This document shows positions 8,411 to 22,300 of a stretch of 52,106 bases of DNA, piece after piece; positions within the stretch are counted from its first letter, which is position 1, and every line of letters starts with the position of its first letter. Below the pieces are notes generated by a model that did no database searches, was not told where the DNA came from, and was given only the letters and a program-made list of their open reading frames with translations. The DNA comes from a virus. The position numbers and the translations under genes are program-made. The stretch lies in IMG/VR virus record IMGVR_UViG_3300009008_000053, positions 1 through 52,106 of that record; one strand, 5' to 3'.

Positions 8411-10261
8411 ATGTCACTCAATAACAAAATAGACTACACTGGAAGAGATTTTGCTTCTTTGAAGGAAGATATCCGAACGTATCTCAGGCAAAAGTACCCA
8501 GATTTTTCATCTAACCTTGATGATGAAAACTCGATAGCGTCGGTTCTTCTAGACCTTAATGCGTTGGCTGTGGATAACTTAAACTTTTACATTGACAAAC
8601 AGTTCAATGAGATGTTCATTACGACAGCCCAAGAGACAGACAAGATTTATAGACTGGCTCATATGTATGGATACTCGCCTAGGAAAAAGGCTCCTGCTAG
8701 AGGACACGTTACTATGTCTATTAGCATAAGTGACTCTTTGTGGACAAACGGGGCCAAGGCTCTTAAGACCAACCTTCCTAGAATAGACATCTACAACTCT
8801 TATTTTAGCATTATAGACGATGATGGGAACGACGTTAGATACAGGTTTTTGAGAGAGGTTGATTGGAATGACAAGACATCATCTTTTTTTGTTGATGATG
8901 ACGGAACGGAGGTTTCTTCTAGGGCCGCGAACTCGATCACATGGACCCATGAGATAGGGGGGTCTGGCGTGCACACGATTTCTGCTCGTGTTCCTGTAGA
9001 GGGGTCATACTTCTCTACTATGGTTTTAGGTCCGTTTAGAGGACAGGCGTTTGAAACTATTAACCTATACGACGACGATTTCCATCGAGTGTTTTCAGCT
9101 CACACGGATTGGGATAGTGGGACAGAGCATTATACAGGAAATGCGTTCGCCGATATGTGGTTTGAAGTAGATTACATGGTAAACCCTTACGGATTTGTAA
9201 GAAAAGATTCCGTACATAGTGGAAAAACCCGAATTCAAACAAGGCGTAGGTTCATTACCAGAAACACATCGTACGGCACTCAGTTAGTGTTTGGATATCA
9301 AGACAGGGATGTTTTAGGGATGACCGATAAGGCCGATCTTCCTACACATCCTCTCTATGGTGGTGCATCCCTGGGTGATCCGTATTGGCCTCTGGGTAAG
9401 CGTCCCGATGCAGGTACGGAAATCATGTGTATCTACCTTACATCTAAGGGTAACAAAACTAACATTAAGGAAAATGCTTTAAGCGATTCCAATGTAACTC
9501 TAGCTTATCATCTGTCTCCTGATGACACCGATATCCACACACCCACTGTGGTAGAATCTACGGCGATGGCGGGCGGTATGGATGACGAGACTGTTGAAGA
9601 GATTCGACACAACGTACACTCTGTGTTTTTAAATCAGGAGAGAGCTGTCACGGCGGATGATTACATTAGTATTCTTAAGAGGATCCCCGCCGATTGGGGA
9701 GTTCCTATCTTTAAAGCTGGGGCGGCGGTTAGGGACGTAACGATCTTTAAAGATCCGTCTTCGATTACTATGACGGGGAGTTCTTTTACGCATAAGGAAA
9801 TCGATCTGTACGTTGTTAAACTAGGATCTGACGGTAAACTGGACCAGATTACTAGCACAGAAGAACAGCAATCGGTGTCTAATTACATTGATCACTACAG
9901 AATGCTGACAGACACAGTATACTTTAGACGACCAGAGATCATTGACATCAATGTTGAATATATACTGTCGGTATACGGCAACCATCAGGTTTCTTCTACA
10001 GTTAACGGCGTTAATGAGGCTTTGGCTGAATTTTTCCACCCTACAAATTGGGAGTTCGGACAACCTATCGTATACGATGATATCGTAAAATTGCTTATGC
10101 TAGTACCAGGAGTAAGGAACATGGTTTCCTTTATTGTGTATGAAGATGGGGACGTAGACAAAACTAATCTGTTGAGTAACAGGGAAGATATAACCAATAT
10201 CACTATGATCTACCCCCATCAGATCTATCAAATTAATCAGATTACTGGAGATGTACGATAA
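8411..10261 (+). CDS. Baseplate wedge protein gp6 (BaseplateJ family)
   Basis: 616 residues against 660 in T4 gp6. The N-terminus DYTGRDFASLKEDIRTYLR, followed by ASVLLDLNALAVDNLNFYID and then ETDKIYRLAHMYGYSPRK, is the diagnostic start of BaseplateJ/gp6 proteins. The middle has VEEIRHNVHSVFLNQERAVT, the conserved domain after which the C-terminal repeats follow. gp6 dimers form the inner baseplate ring. An AGGAG site precedes the ATG, and the stop overlaps the next start (TAATG). Confidence 0.9.
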   Translation: MSLNNKIDYTGRDFASLKEDIRTYLRQKYPDFSSNLDDENSIASVLLDLNALAVDNLNFYIDKQFNEMFITTAQETDKIYRLAHMYGYSPRKKAPARGHVTMSISISDSLWTNGAKALKTNLPRIDIYNSYFSIIDDDGNDVRYRFLREVDWNDKTSSFFVDDDGTEVSSRAANSITWTHEIGGSGVHTISARVPVEGSYFSTMVLGPFRGQAFETINLYDDDFHRVFSAHTDWDSGTEHYTGNAFADMWFEVDYMVNPYGFVRKDSVHSGKTRIQTRRRFITRNTSYGTQLVFGYQDRDVLGMTDKADLPTHPLYGGASLGDPYWPLGKRPDAGTEIMCIYLTSKGNKTNIKENALSDSNVTLAYHLSPDDTDIHTPTVVESTAMAGGMDDETVEEIRHNVHSVFLNQERAVTADDYISILKRIPADWGVPIFKAGAAVRDVTIFKDPSSITMTGSSFTHKEIDLYVVKLGSDGKLDQITSTEEQQSVSNYIDHYRMLTDTVYFRRPEIIDINVEYILSVYGNHQVSSTVNGVNEALAEFFHPTNWEFGQPIVYDDIVKLLMLVPGVRNMVSFIVYEDGDVDKTNLLSNREDITNITMIYPHQIYQINQITGDVR

Positions 10262-13200
10262 TGATCGAGAAGCGAAATCCAGAAAATCTCTTAGACGCAC
10301 TGCATGAGAAGAGAAATAGTTATTCTGTGCTACCCACAAAGAATGTGTATAGAGTGGGCCATACTAGAATGAACATTATTTCAGAGCTTGCGTCAACTAT
10401 TCCTAACAAGCATGTACACGGGGCTGGAGAGTACGGCCATCTTTTCTTGTCTGCTGGGTTTCCTTCGTTTGGTAGTCTATACCCCTATAGTTCTTCGTTT
10501 ACAACGTACAACCCCGTACAGAGAACTCTTGTAACGTCTACAGAGAGGAACATCACTAACACTGCTGGGGTAAACACCGTGTGTATCGCTGGTGGTCAAG
10601 CTAGGGATAGGATTATCCTTGTCGACACGAATTATTCGGACGTGTCTAACGTTGCTTATGGGCTAGGCGGAGTTATCGTTGAGGCTGACACTAATCTGAG
10701 TCCTTTAGGGCTGGACTTTTCCTGGGAATCTCCGAATAGAGAGTATTGGCAGGATACTGACGACGACTACCGACCGTATGTGCCCGTTGTTTATTTTAAT
10801 TTCCCTCAGTCTGCATCGTTCTCTCCCCTATACACGTCTGGTAATGATCGCCCACATTTGTACGATACTAGGATAAACATGTATTCTGGTGCTCACTTCT
10901 ACAAAGAGGCGTTTGGCGTTAAGGTGTTCGTTAAGGTGTATAACAAGGATATTACTAGAAAAAGAGAATACCCCCATCAAAGTGCAGTTGTTGACCAAAA
11001 CGATTCTGTACTTATGTACCATGAGCTTGAGTTGATAGACTCTTATGCTGGGCTTAAAGACTCCGAGACCCCTAAGGTTGGGATGCTGAGATACGACTCT
11101 CCTTCTCTTAAGAGTCGTAGGTTTAATCCTGGGGCGACCGATACTCTGACATTACGTTTGGGTGATTACTATACTAATGGGGAAGTATGGGATTCTCTAT
11201 ATGGGGGGAAAGTAAAAATAGGAGACCTCGATATCGATGTTATTGTTACGGTAGATGAGCGTACGAGTCGTCTTCAGCCCGAGGTAATAGGGGCAACGAA
11301 GGATGCTCAATTAAGCGGTGCGTTTAACACTGAAAAGATCGACTATCTACAGAAACAAAACATCGACCAATACACGGTGTTTCAGCAGTTTGATCCCTCT
11401 TCATTCGCCTATTTTGCGAAAAAGGGTTCTTCCGTATTTGGTGTCCCCACGAGCGATGATCTACCCGTAGGAGCTAACGATTTTCCTCTAACGGGATCGA
11501 CGCTTATTTCAGACGTGTACCCCAAGCACATACCCAATGGAGTGTCCGCGAATAAGAAAACGGCAATGAGCTACACCCAGCTTAGGCTGGATACCTCTAA
11601 TGCTACAGCGTCGATCATACCGCCGCCTTTTATTTACAGTCATCAAATAACTCATTGGGTGTATTGTTCTGCGGAAGAAGATGATGCGTCTAATTTTGAA
11701 TTTAGAATCAGCGTAGATCGGGGACCGTCCAAGCTTTCTGATGGACGCAGGTATGGGTCTGAAGAACATTGTATACTTGCCCCCGCTTTACAATCGGAGA
11801 TGTTTGTACTTTTTGGATGGAGATCCCCCCTTATTGAAAGGTCTTCAGACTATTATACTAGCGGTGGGGTTACTGGTACTAACCTTCTCCATAGAGCGCC
11901 CTCCCGCTTTTTTACCGTCCACAATCCGTTTGTCGCTAGTCCAACTGATGATTTCTGGTTCCCAACCCCGAAAGAAATGGCGCAGATTCTACACGGGGAA
12001 TCCCTGTCCCATTGGGAAGACGGAGTACTGTCTCCCTATGACGCGTCCAATGATTATTACTTTAAAGATTCGGGATCTGGCGCTCACGATTACCATAACG
12101 CGAACGATGTCTTGCATTGGGCGTATAAGATGGGCTTATGGTCTCATTTCCCTGATAGTGGTTCCGATGGTTGGGGAGACTGTCTTAACAACCAGTATGC
12201 TTCTTTCAACATTGACACAAGTAAGTACCAGGATGATGCCACCAACCTAACTAGGTACTACTATAAGGACTACCTTTGGATCCCATCAGTGTATACAGTG
12301 TACAATCCTTCAAGTCCTACGTTGACTAAGCAGTACCATCATCTTAAGGGTCCTGCGTGGAATAGAGTGTTCAACCAAAGAACTGATGGGGAGTCGACGC
12401 TTGAACGCTTGACTTTTTCTATCAGGAATACACATCAAGAGGATTCGGGAGCTGTGTACACTGATGATACTCATGAGATTTCAGATACTGTTCTTCCCAT
12501 TGAAGACATCTTGTATATATACTGGAATGAGTCTTCTAATGTATACTCTATGGAATACGACGAAGATAATGACATGTTTAAAATACACATCAAATTTGGC
12601 CAGGGCGGATGTGGATGGGAAACGGGAGGAACCCCTGTTACCCCTCGTGCTAGCTACGGTACTGGTGGAAATGTAGACCCCACCAACATTGTGAATTTTT
12701 GTTCGAATGTAGAAGCTAGCAACTTAATACTCCACCACAGTCCGATGTCGGGTATCCCTGTCTACATGAAATCGGATATTAAGGTCCTTCCCGACATCAA
12801 GAAAATCGTCTTCGAAGAGAATCAGCAAGATAGTAGGGTGATCGTAGAGGATTTCATAAGAGGAAACTGGACAATCTCACAAAATGGGTATAGTGTTTCG
12901 GCAAGACCCGTCATGGCCGAGGTATTTGGCGTAGCGGAAGCAACCCTCGCCAACCTAGAAATAGACGAACTATTTAACCCAAACAGTTTTTTCTATGGGT
13001 TTTCTAGAGCCACTGGATACTACAACAATTCAGGATTTTCTTGGTACTTCCTATTGTGGCAACTCTACCTCTACACGTATTACAAGAGTAGCATCTGGAG
13101 TAACCTATCTGATTTCTATAGGCTCTTGGAGGGGCATGGCGAAGTTACTGATGAAGACTACGGGTATTACTTCCACAAAAACTCTACCGCTTACTCATCC

Positions 13201-13326
13201 AGTCAGGCACAAGACCTGATCGATGACGTAAATTCTCTAGGGGACGCGAAAAGGCTTGTCTTCAGAACCCTCCATTCCCTGGCTCTTTTCTTTGCCCGTC
13301 ACTCTGAGTGGACGGGGAACTGGTAA
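10261..13326 (+). CDS. Large baseplate or tail protein, possible positional equivalent of T4 gp7
   Basis: 1021 residues, directly after the gp6-like gene with a TAATG overlap. T4 gp7 also follows gp6 and has 1032 residues, so position and size agree; I see no sequence motif proving it. The protein is rich in Tyr, Ser, Asn and Asp with long beta-type loops, and carries four [DE]A[ST]N motifs (near 11685, 12039, 12232 and 12712). The N-terminus (NPENLLDALHEKRNSYSVLP) is helical and the last 150 residues (from WYFLLWQLYLYTYYKSS) are aromatic and helical. It most likely links the wedge to peripheral fibres. Confidence 0.6.
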   Translation: MIEKRNPENLLDALHEKRNSYSVLPTKNVYRVGHTRMNIISELASTIPNKHVHGAGEYGHLFLSAGFPSFGSLYPYSSSFTTYNPVQRTLVTSTERNITNTAGVNTVCIAGGQARDRIILVDTNYSDVSNVAYGLGGVIVEADTNLSPLGLDFSWESPNREYWQDTDDDYRPYVPVVYFNFPQSASFSPLYTSGNDRPHLYDTRINMYSGAHFYKEAFGVKVFVKVYNKDITRKREYPHQSAVVDQNDSVLMYHELELIDSYAGLKDSETPKVGMLRYDSPSLKSRRFNPGATDTLTLRLGDYYTNGEVWDSLYGGKVKIGDLDIDVIVTVDERTSRLQPEVIGATKDAQLSGAFNTEKIDYLQKQNIDQYTVFQQFDPSSFAYFAKKGSSVFGVPTSDDLPVGANDFPLTGSTLISDVYPKHIPNGVSANKKTAMSYTQLRLDTSNATASIIPPPFIYSHQITHWVYCSAEEDDASNFEFRISVDRGPSKLSDGRRYGSEEHCILAPALQSEMFVLFGWRSPLIERSSDYYTSGGVTGTNLLHRAPSRFFTVHNPFVASPTDDFWFPTPKEMAQILHGESLSHWEDGVLSPYDASNDYYFKDSGSGAHDYHNANDVLHWAYKMGLWSHFPDSGSDGWGDCLNNQYASFNIDTSKYQDDATNLTRYYYKDYLWIPSVYTVYNPSSPTLTKQYHHLKGPAWNRVFNQRTDGESTLERLTFSIRNTHQEDSGAVYTDDTHEISDTVLPIEDILYIYWNESSNVYSMEYDEDNDMFKIHIKFGQGGCGWETGGTPVTPRASYGTGGNVDPTNIVNFCSNVEASNLILHHSPMSGIPVYMKSDIKVLPDIKKIVFEENQQDSRVIVEDFIRGNWTISQNGYSVSARPVMAEVFGVAEATLANLEIDELFNPNSFFYGFSRATGYYNNSGFSWYFLLWQLYLYTYYKSSIWSNLSDFYRLLEGHGEVTDEDYGYYFHKNSTAYSSSQAQDLIDDVNSLGDAKRLVFRTLHSLALFFARHSEWTGNW

Positions 13327-13340
13327 ACGAAGGAACATAA

Positions 13341-16300
13341 ATGAGTACTCCTTATCAGAGACATCTTAAAGATGATATAACCAGAGACGTTTCTAACATT
13401 CTGTGGGGACTGGTCCCCGAGTTAGTTAGAAAACTAGACGCTACCGAGTATGGTGGGTCAAATCTGCTTGAGAAGATCGTGGAAGCATATGCCATCCAGT
13501 TTGACACTCTTAAGAGGTCGATCGATATGGCTATCGAGGCTCGTCATACTTCTTATGTCAATTATCTTAGGAATCACATCCACGCCTTTACTGGTGAACT
13601 GTACTCGTTTATTACCAATGATCTGGGACTTGAGATTACCCCCGAGATGCTTGGTAGCACGGAATACCAAGAGGACATCTCAAACGTGTGGAGAAACGAC
13701 TATGAGAGGGAACAGTGGGATATTATCCTGCAGAACATCCCCTATTTCTTTAGGCACCGTGGTACTCTAGAAGGTGTTAAGTCTTTAGGTAGGATTTTTG
13801 GTATTTCTTCGGCAGGTCAGGGGGATCTCCCCTTTAATCCGTCCAACCCGTACATGAACATGCACAGGAACTGGTGGACGAATTATTCAACAGCCGAGTC
13901 TCGATTCAGTATGCCCGACGAAAGGTTCCTACAGGATAAAGTTGCATCTGGCGGGGGGATTAGTGAAACTGATTCAAGTGGATCATGGAGTTACCCTAAG
14001 TGGCTGAAGTGGGCTGGAATTTCTGCGCTTGACAGGTTTAATAGTACGTACATAAGCCACATGGATGTTGCAGAGCGCGGGTACTACACTAATATATTCC
14101 TTCCGTATCAAAAGTCTACCCATAATCAACTACAGTGGATCAACGATGTAACCGAGAATTTGGGACATTTTGAAGGAACGACTACTGAGGGCGGGCAGTT
14201 CGTCCCAGGGTTCTATGGGTTGGTGGCAAGGGATTCTAGTGTTAGCTCGTTGTATGAGGAGATCCATACCAACTCTGCTATGCATCGCCATATGACTTCT
14301 GTTGAAGCTGCAAGCATGTACGATGATGATCACGGTGCTTTTACTATTCAGGCTTCGTTCATCCCCAGACTTACTATGGGCAGGGCGGGCAATTGGACGA
14401 TGGTTCGTGATGCCAATCCTTCGTATACGCAGTACCTTATTGATGGAGACCCTAACGATTACTTATATCATGACGCCACGAATAGTGGCACCGAGATCGC
14501 GTACCAAAAGATGCTGCATATGTATCCGATTTTTACCAAGGGTACATACTCTACTGAGGCATCGGATCTAGCATATAAAACCGACTTTGGAACGGGTGGC
14601 TTAGATATTGGCCTATTCCTGATTATGCCCGAAGCTCAGTATACGTTTGATATTTTTGCTGATGCTAGCAATATGGATAACGCATGGGATACCTGGGATT
14701 TATTTTTTGGAATAAGCGGCGGTGGTTATCAGTATACTAGTCCTAGTTGTCCCGACTGGTGGGAATTTAGAGACGAGTTGTACTATAACGATGCGGGGGC
14801 TGGCCGTAGAGCCACTAACTGGAACTATTTGGATCTGATTTCTATCGGACCTGAGGTTCCTATGCCATTTGATGATGTAGGCGGAGGTGGTTCTTGGAAG
14901 ACGGAGATGTATGATCAAAATGGACTCGCCCTTGATCCGTCCACTCCTGTTCCAGATTTTAGCACATCGACGCCAACGTATTCTTCTAGTCAGGAGTACT
15001 GGGGGGCTAAGAAGTGGACATATGGGAACCCAGCTTCTAGTGAAAAGATGTATGGTGGTGGGTTTGTAGTTTGCGCTACTTTAAATGACGGAACGGAAGT
15101 ATTTGCTAGATGCCCGTATCAAGCGATTATTAGATCGTTCCAAACTGAGGACACGATTGATTACGGCCATCCAACCTACGATAAGCAGAATTCGGTTACA
15201 GCAAAAACGGCGTGGCATTATTCCGATGACGCGTCGGATTGGCAGTGGAAGCATCGTTATACGAGTGGTGGCGCAACTGTATACCCCATGTTTTATGAAA
15301 CAGATGAAGGACTAACTAACAGGGGAGACGGTGAAGAGAAGCACGATGTGGGGGATATAACTAAGGGTGTTGGTGGCAAACAGGAGAAACTGCTTGGAAC
15401 CGATCTGTCTTCAGTTTATCCCAACTCTACTCATGATATGGGAAGAAAGAATTACACTGTTGTTACTAACGATGGTGGAAGTGGGTATAACACGGGTGAT
15501 GGGTCTAACGTTAAAACTTGTGGGCTCCCATCTCCCTTTGGTTTATACACCGCAAATAGAAAGATTACAGTTGTACTGGATAACACAGCAGCGGGCGACA
15601 GCCCTTCAAATGCCCAGGTTCGTTGGTATCTAAACGGTATTCGTATTTGGTTCGCTGATTATAGATTTAGTCAGTGGTCGGGAGGTAGTGTTGTAAGTGC
15701 TGCTTCGGACTTTACCTCTGATGGGATAAGAAACACGGACACTAGTACGATCCTTGGTGTTAACCATGTTCCTCATCACTATAGTAATCTGTCTACTGTT
15801 GACCACTTAGGTCCTAACAAGGATAAGCAGTGGTGGTTCTCTGATGGAAGCAACCAAGATTTCTGGGGACTTACGGTTGAAGCGTCCAACATGTTTGAGT
15901 ATGTGCAGAAACACCGTAGATTTGAGGACCTTCGCGAAGTGGTCCTCTGGAAAGTGGCTCTGGATAAGGATAACACTCTTGACATCAACAAAAAGGCTAT
16001 TATCGGTGGCCCCAGGAAGGGGTCCCTATACGGGGATCCTGCTCTTCTAAATGAGGTAAGCAATAAGCTTTCTGTTTACTATCCGTTTATGTCTGATACT
16101 AGAACTTCGGATCAAGTCCCTAAGGGGGACGCGTCCAACAACATGTATCTGTATGATTATTCTGGAAATGGGTTGGCCTTATACAAAGAGGCTTCCAATA
16201 CTGTAATTGGCGGATCTGAGGCGGATCACCACGTGTGGAACACGCAGTACAAATCGGATGCTATAACTTACGCTGGCCATCTATCACACTCTGATTGGGG

Positions 16301-19300
16301 TCGAGGGGGTATCCTACAGGGAGAGTTCGATTCAGATTGGTACACGAGGATGGCTGAAACTCAGTCTGCAGGTCAATTTTTAGAGGGAGTATGGAGATCT
16401 CCATCGAACTCTGACATCCCCGAATTTATGGCAGACGACAACGGAAATCTTAAAGATATTTTCTGGTCGCATCGTGCGATCCGTCCCGTTAGTGAACTTA
16501 AGAAAGCGGCTCTTATCGGGGCTAATCACGCTAAATATGGCCGTGCTGCGAAAGCTGAATGGATGCAGCGTTCTCGTCACTTGGAACCGTCTGGGTACAC
16601 CGATGATGGGAGAGAGGTTTATACCGTCGATGCCAATGGTGAGAACGAGAACCTATTCGGGAGTACGCATTATCCAGCCAACAGAGACTATTACCAGTCC
16701 CTTCCATCTAACGCGTGGTGGTCTGCTAGAAAGGGTGTGGGTACCTACGACTTAGCGATGTCCGATCAGGGCTATCTGAGAAACCTTTTCTTCCAGACTA
16801 CCAAGCCTGATCCGTGGAATTACCTTCTTAAATACGTCAATCAGGGTCTTTCTTTCCCTATGCATAACGCCCTCATAGGCGACATGGGAGTAGCTACTGG
16901 TGGTGACATGCACAGTGGATCAGATTCTCCTGTTGTGTACTACCCCAATTTGATCCTAGAAGAAAGCCACAGGATTGCCACAACCCCTGTAATCTGGACT
17001 TATGGGGGAGTAACAAAAGGGCAATACGGTGACCTTGAAAACATGTTAGTCACTAGTCGTGGATGGTTACCCAGGTCTGCCAAGAAGAGTTGGGGACCGT
17101 ACCCGTCTAACGAGTGGATGAACACCCACATGTCTCAGGCGATCGACGCTAATCAGTTTGGGTCCCCACATATCCATCTCAAGAAATTAACAGAAGATGA
17201 CATGGTAAGCGGTGCTGATGTTGTATTTATCCCGTACGTTGACCTTCTCACGAATAGCGCGTTTATTAGAGTGAAGAGTGTGGATTTCTCTATTAACGAT
17301 ATGGTGATCGCCATAACTCATACTAAGGCTAACAAGAATAACATTTGGGTTTCTCGTGACGGTGGAGCTACATGGAATTACATAGGTGAGATTCCTTCTA
17401 TTGTTAATTTGATTAGTAATGAGCTGCTGGACACTCACGTGCATCCAATCGGACAATTTGGATTGGATTACTGGACTTATAGTTTGTCTGAGAATTCGGT
17501 GTTTAACAGGGTGGACTTTACGAGCCACAACGCTTACGGAAAAATAGGGTTTGCCGATAATGAGGGTGCTGGTGATTTCACCCTGTACGAGGGATGGGGA
17601 TCTGGATATGCTGACAAGCATCTTGAAGAACTCAAGTGGGCAGAAAACTCCACTCAGATCAGGGACTCTAAGCATTCTCTGATGGATGTCGGCTACGGTG
17701 GCGGCATGGTTATCATGGATGCATCCAACGTTGGTAGTTTCGTTCAGGTTGACGAAAGAATGTCGGATAGCACAGATGAGTTCATCATCTCCTTTGGTGG
17801 GGCAGGTATGCCCTATAGTCAGGATTATTTCTACTTTTTCTGGACTTCGGATTCAGGAAACACTCACAGGTATGAAATGTCTAACGGGTGGGGTGATCCC
17901 AGGACTACTAGATCGATCAACGCTCACGGAAGCAGAATGGGCGGCAGTTCTTTCTATGGCTCTAGGCACATGAGTGACGAGTACGCTCAGATGGCGTCTA
18001 ACGGGAACACTACTCTCTATAGTACCCCTGGGTATGGGATGGGCATCCCTAGAAACATGGGTATTGACGCCCCCAATTTTATCTATGATGATTACATCGC
18101 CAACCCTGAATCCGTTGACTATGACGCGTATGTGGCTAGGGGAGTGATTAGTGGTAGCGACAATCAGTACCATGATGGGGCTTACCCTATCTTTGGGTAC
18201 TTCTCTGACGCGGAGGTTAGCTCCTACTACTTCTTAGACTACTCATCACTATATGGGTCGAGATTTGGAGACACTGGATCTGTAAACGGACCCATAGCCG
18301 TTCATTGGGAAAGCGGTTTCACGACGATATCTGGAGTATTTACCCCCGCCATATTCCGTGGGGACAGTGGATACACGCAGGGAAGATTCCAGATGGTTAG
18401 GTATAGGGAGCGAGATGACGCTTCGAACTGGTTATACTCCGACATCGATACCTCTAGTGTTTCTGGGAGTTCCATCTATTACAACTACGGTCTGAATTAC
18501 CCGATGACTCTTGTGGGCATGCATGGAAGTTATGATGAGTCTGTCTTAAAAAATAAGGGCGGATCTGCTGATGCTACTAATGTTTACTATCTGGACTCTA
18601 AGACGTACGACCACAAGGACTTTATTCCTACCATGCTCGGACGAGATTCCAAGGTTATAAATGCTAATCAGGACGACGCCTTTATGAACATGGCGTCATT
18701 TATCAGGTTTGATGCTGGGTATCCGTCGAATGATGGTCTTGATAGATCAGCTACGGGGTATCAGGGCAACTTCTCTCAGTATCCGTATCTATGGAATCAG
18801 TGGACTCGCCCCGTTAACTTAGTTGGTGGGTACAACTCTCGTTGGGCTAAGATTAAGAAAGCTATGCGATATCTTGCAGCGGGAACTGAGTATGTTCCTA
18901 TTGAGGTTATCTATGACCCATGGACTTTCTATGCGGATAACGTTGAATCTGGATATCTAGCGGGTTATGGTGGTGGATGGGACAACGTTAACTTTAAGGA
19001 GCGCCCAGCTGGTGCTTGGGAAATGATGCAGCACTCACTGTCTGCACCTTCTCCAGATAAGCTTAAGATTTTAGATGTACAGGATCTTCTCCAGCCCACT
19101 ATCCGTGATTCAGAAGCTTGGTGGAAGAGTCAGTCTGCTTTACAGTATGCCCTTACTCAGTCCATCATGTCTGACATGGGATCCCCCCGTGCTGTTATGT
19201 ACAGAATTGCTTCCAGAACTGTTGATAGCGTTAACGCGTCGACCTTAGGACGTAAAGTATATGGGTTGAGGTTGATTCCCTTTGCTGCAGATGGAACTCC

Positions 19301-22300
19301 TGGTTGGAACAGCAACAACGTTGACTATGGGCTCTACAAAGACTACATGGAAGAGTTTGACGCTCCTACAGCTAGGATCTTTACTGCTTCTGCGTACGAT
19401 TCCAGTAACCGTGCCATTTATAATCTTGGTGGTGTTCCTAACACATTCTCTCTTGGTAACGGAGGATACTCGGCCAAATACGATGGTGGTCAGGGTAAAA
19501 CCACCACATTCTTAACGGATGGTATTGGTAATAGATTTGACAACAACTACTTCTCTATCGAAGAATGCCTAACCTACAATTCTTTCGATGAGTCGGGTCT
19601 TAAGGACTCAAGTTCTCCTTTCTGGGGTGGGTACAAGGGGATGAAGAGAGTTTCCCTTAGCCAAGCTGTATGGTACGACCATGACGGTGGAGTATCCATG
19701 GATAACTACAGGTCAGGGATGGCCTATTTGTCAGTATCCAATCCCCCAGATGAGGGTGCCGATGCTACAAACTTGGGTACTGCTTGGCTCCCTGTTCCTG
19801 GCCCTGCTGGATACGGGCATAATGATGAAGTAGCATCATGGACCGATGACGGATCTCCCGCCCAGCGCATCTTTGGGCAGATGGTGTTCGTGGCGTTAGG
19901 TGAAAGTGAAACGGGAGATCCGTCTGATGTTGGTGAATGGTTGTATTATGTTGGTGGTAGTGACAACCTGACTAACCTTGAGATTATTAAATTCGGTGCT
20001 ATGCAGGGTGTATTTAGTTCTAACTTCTATAACAGTAAGTTTGGAAAGCATAGTGACGTTTTGACGGATAAGGACACGTACGTTAAGCAGCCGTCTAATG
20101 CATGGTGGCTAACAGGAACTCATACAGCTAAGCATAATTTAGGATACTCATCCAGTTCTGATTTTGATGTTAACCAGTTCCTTGGTGACCCGTTCTTCCA
20201 GTACTCTACCATGAACGCTCCGTCTAATCTATTCCCTTATGCTAACAGTGGATTCATTGGGACTAGCATTGGGCTGGGTTGGAAGACGGATGACGATGCG
20301 GGCGCTACGGACTATACAGCGGCTGCTGGTACTGATCAGTATCCTATCGATTATTCGGATTCCTACGGTTATAACCTCTTGTTTAAAGACGGAGATTCGG
20401 CTAATGTTGGTCAGTCTAGATACCACGAGTTAGAGGGTCCGACTAATGGTGTTTTCCGTTTCCAGATCAAAGATTACTACGGTAAGTTTAGGATGGTATG
20501 GGACTCGTCCCGTAAATCTGGTACTGATGTATCGAATTGGGCTAGAATCATGAACAATGCTTTAGAGCCTGAGCACGGGTACGATGGGACTACCCATGGG
20601 TGTATTCCTGGATACTTCTCTCCCGACTACACTGATGACGCTAAGAGAGCGCTAGCTAATAAAGATCATATGCACAAAAGCGGTCTGTTTGACCACTGTA
20701 CAGTAGTGGCCAATGACGGTACAGGAAAGAAGATGTATGTCTTCGGTGGGAATACCAACGAGAATGGACATTACGATATTGAGTGGACCGATCCTTCTTC
20801 TTATTACCAGTGGAAAGACCAGCCCGCCATGACTGACAAGGGCAAGAACATTGAGATCTGGCCGTTTGGTGATAACGACACTGGATGGGGCATGAGAGCG
20901 ATTGCTGGTATCGGCGCGTCTTCTTCCCGCCAGATGTACATTATGGACTTCCAGGATAATAGTTGGAGACTTGGGTCTTATATGCCAGCAGCTCAGCAGA
21001 AGATTGGCGCAGCTAGAGTACCCATTATTTGGCGTTCACGTGGTCCTGCGTCTAGTATCGGTACCCTAGCGGAACCTTCACAATCTAGTGGAACCAATAG
21101 CTACGTTGGGTTTAGCGGAAATAACTATCTTCCCGTAAATATGGGAGTTGAGAGTGGAATTCTGGAAGATAAGGAGTACTTCTATAGGGGATTTGCCTAT
21201 CTGACGGGCGGTTCAAGTCCTGTAAGGATCCCTTGTACGGATGTTTCTTCTGGATTTACGTCAGAACACTCTGACTATGATGATTATGGGCCTTGGGAAG
21301 CAGATGCTTTCGAACAGCCTGTAAAGTGGTATATTGCCTCAAACAACATAGGGGAGAATCATCCCTCATTTCTGAATTACTTGGGTTATGGACCTGCTTT
21401 CCATGCGCATAGGCTTTCTGATAATCACTTCGATTTCGGAAAGTGGCGTTGGGGTCAGGATCCCAAGGATTATATGACTTCCCCCATGAGGAGGATCAGG
21501 GTCTTTGTAGACACGCAGATAAATTATGATAGTGGGCTTGACGCTCAAGATAACATTGTAAATGATTACTTCGATCCGAATGTTCTAACCCTTACATCAG
21601 ATACCACCCACACGTATTTTGATACGTGGCAAAAGGTAGGATGGGGCAACGACATGCTTCTTCCTCCCAACCCCACTCAGGAATGGGCTGGATGGAAGGA
21701 CGGAACTGCTGGATACCGTGGTATGAGTTGTTGTGTTATCCCCGCCGAGGATGTTAGCAACACCATCTTGAAGAACAAGGAAATCGGAGATTGGATTATC
21801 GCTGCGGGTGGATTCTCTGACGGAATCTTTACTCCTGAAACGGGAAACACTAGGTGGCGTGACCTTAATGATGATCTCAAAACCCGACGTGATATCGCTA
21901 ACGAGATCAATAAGAATTTGGGGACTACTCTAAACAGGAAGATCTTTGCTTATAGGACAGCCCATGACTCTTGGGTTACACTACCCATAGAACTGCCCAC
22001 TCCCCAGATTTGGGGTAATGTAGTGTGGAGCAGCAATTTGAATAGTCTTGTTTTCCATAACGGTAAACAGGATGTGAGAACTAAGGGAGGAATCCCTAGG
22101 CTTATCACCCAACCAGATGACATCCTAGAGTCCAATGCTGATGACATGGACATCGATTTAATCAACGATAGGTTCTACAATAGAGGTAATCTAGGTAACT
22201 TCGCTTGGGCAGGGCTTTACAAGAACTGGAGAGAAGAAGATAGGTGGGATAACCAGTCTGATTCTTATGGTCCTTCGAACTCTATCCTATCTCTGATGTT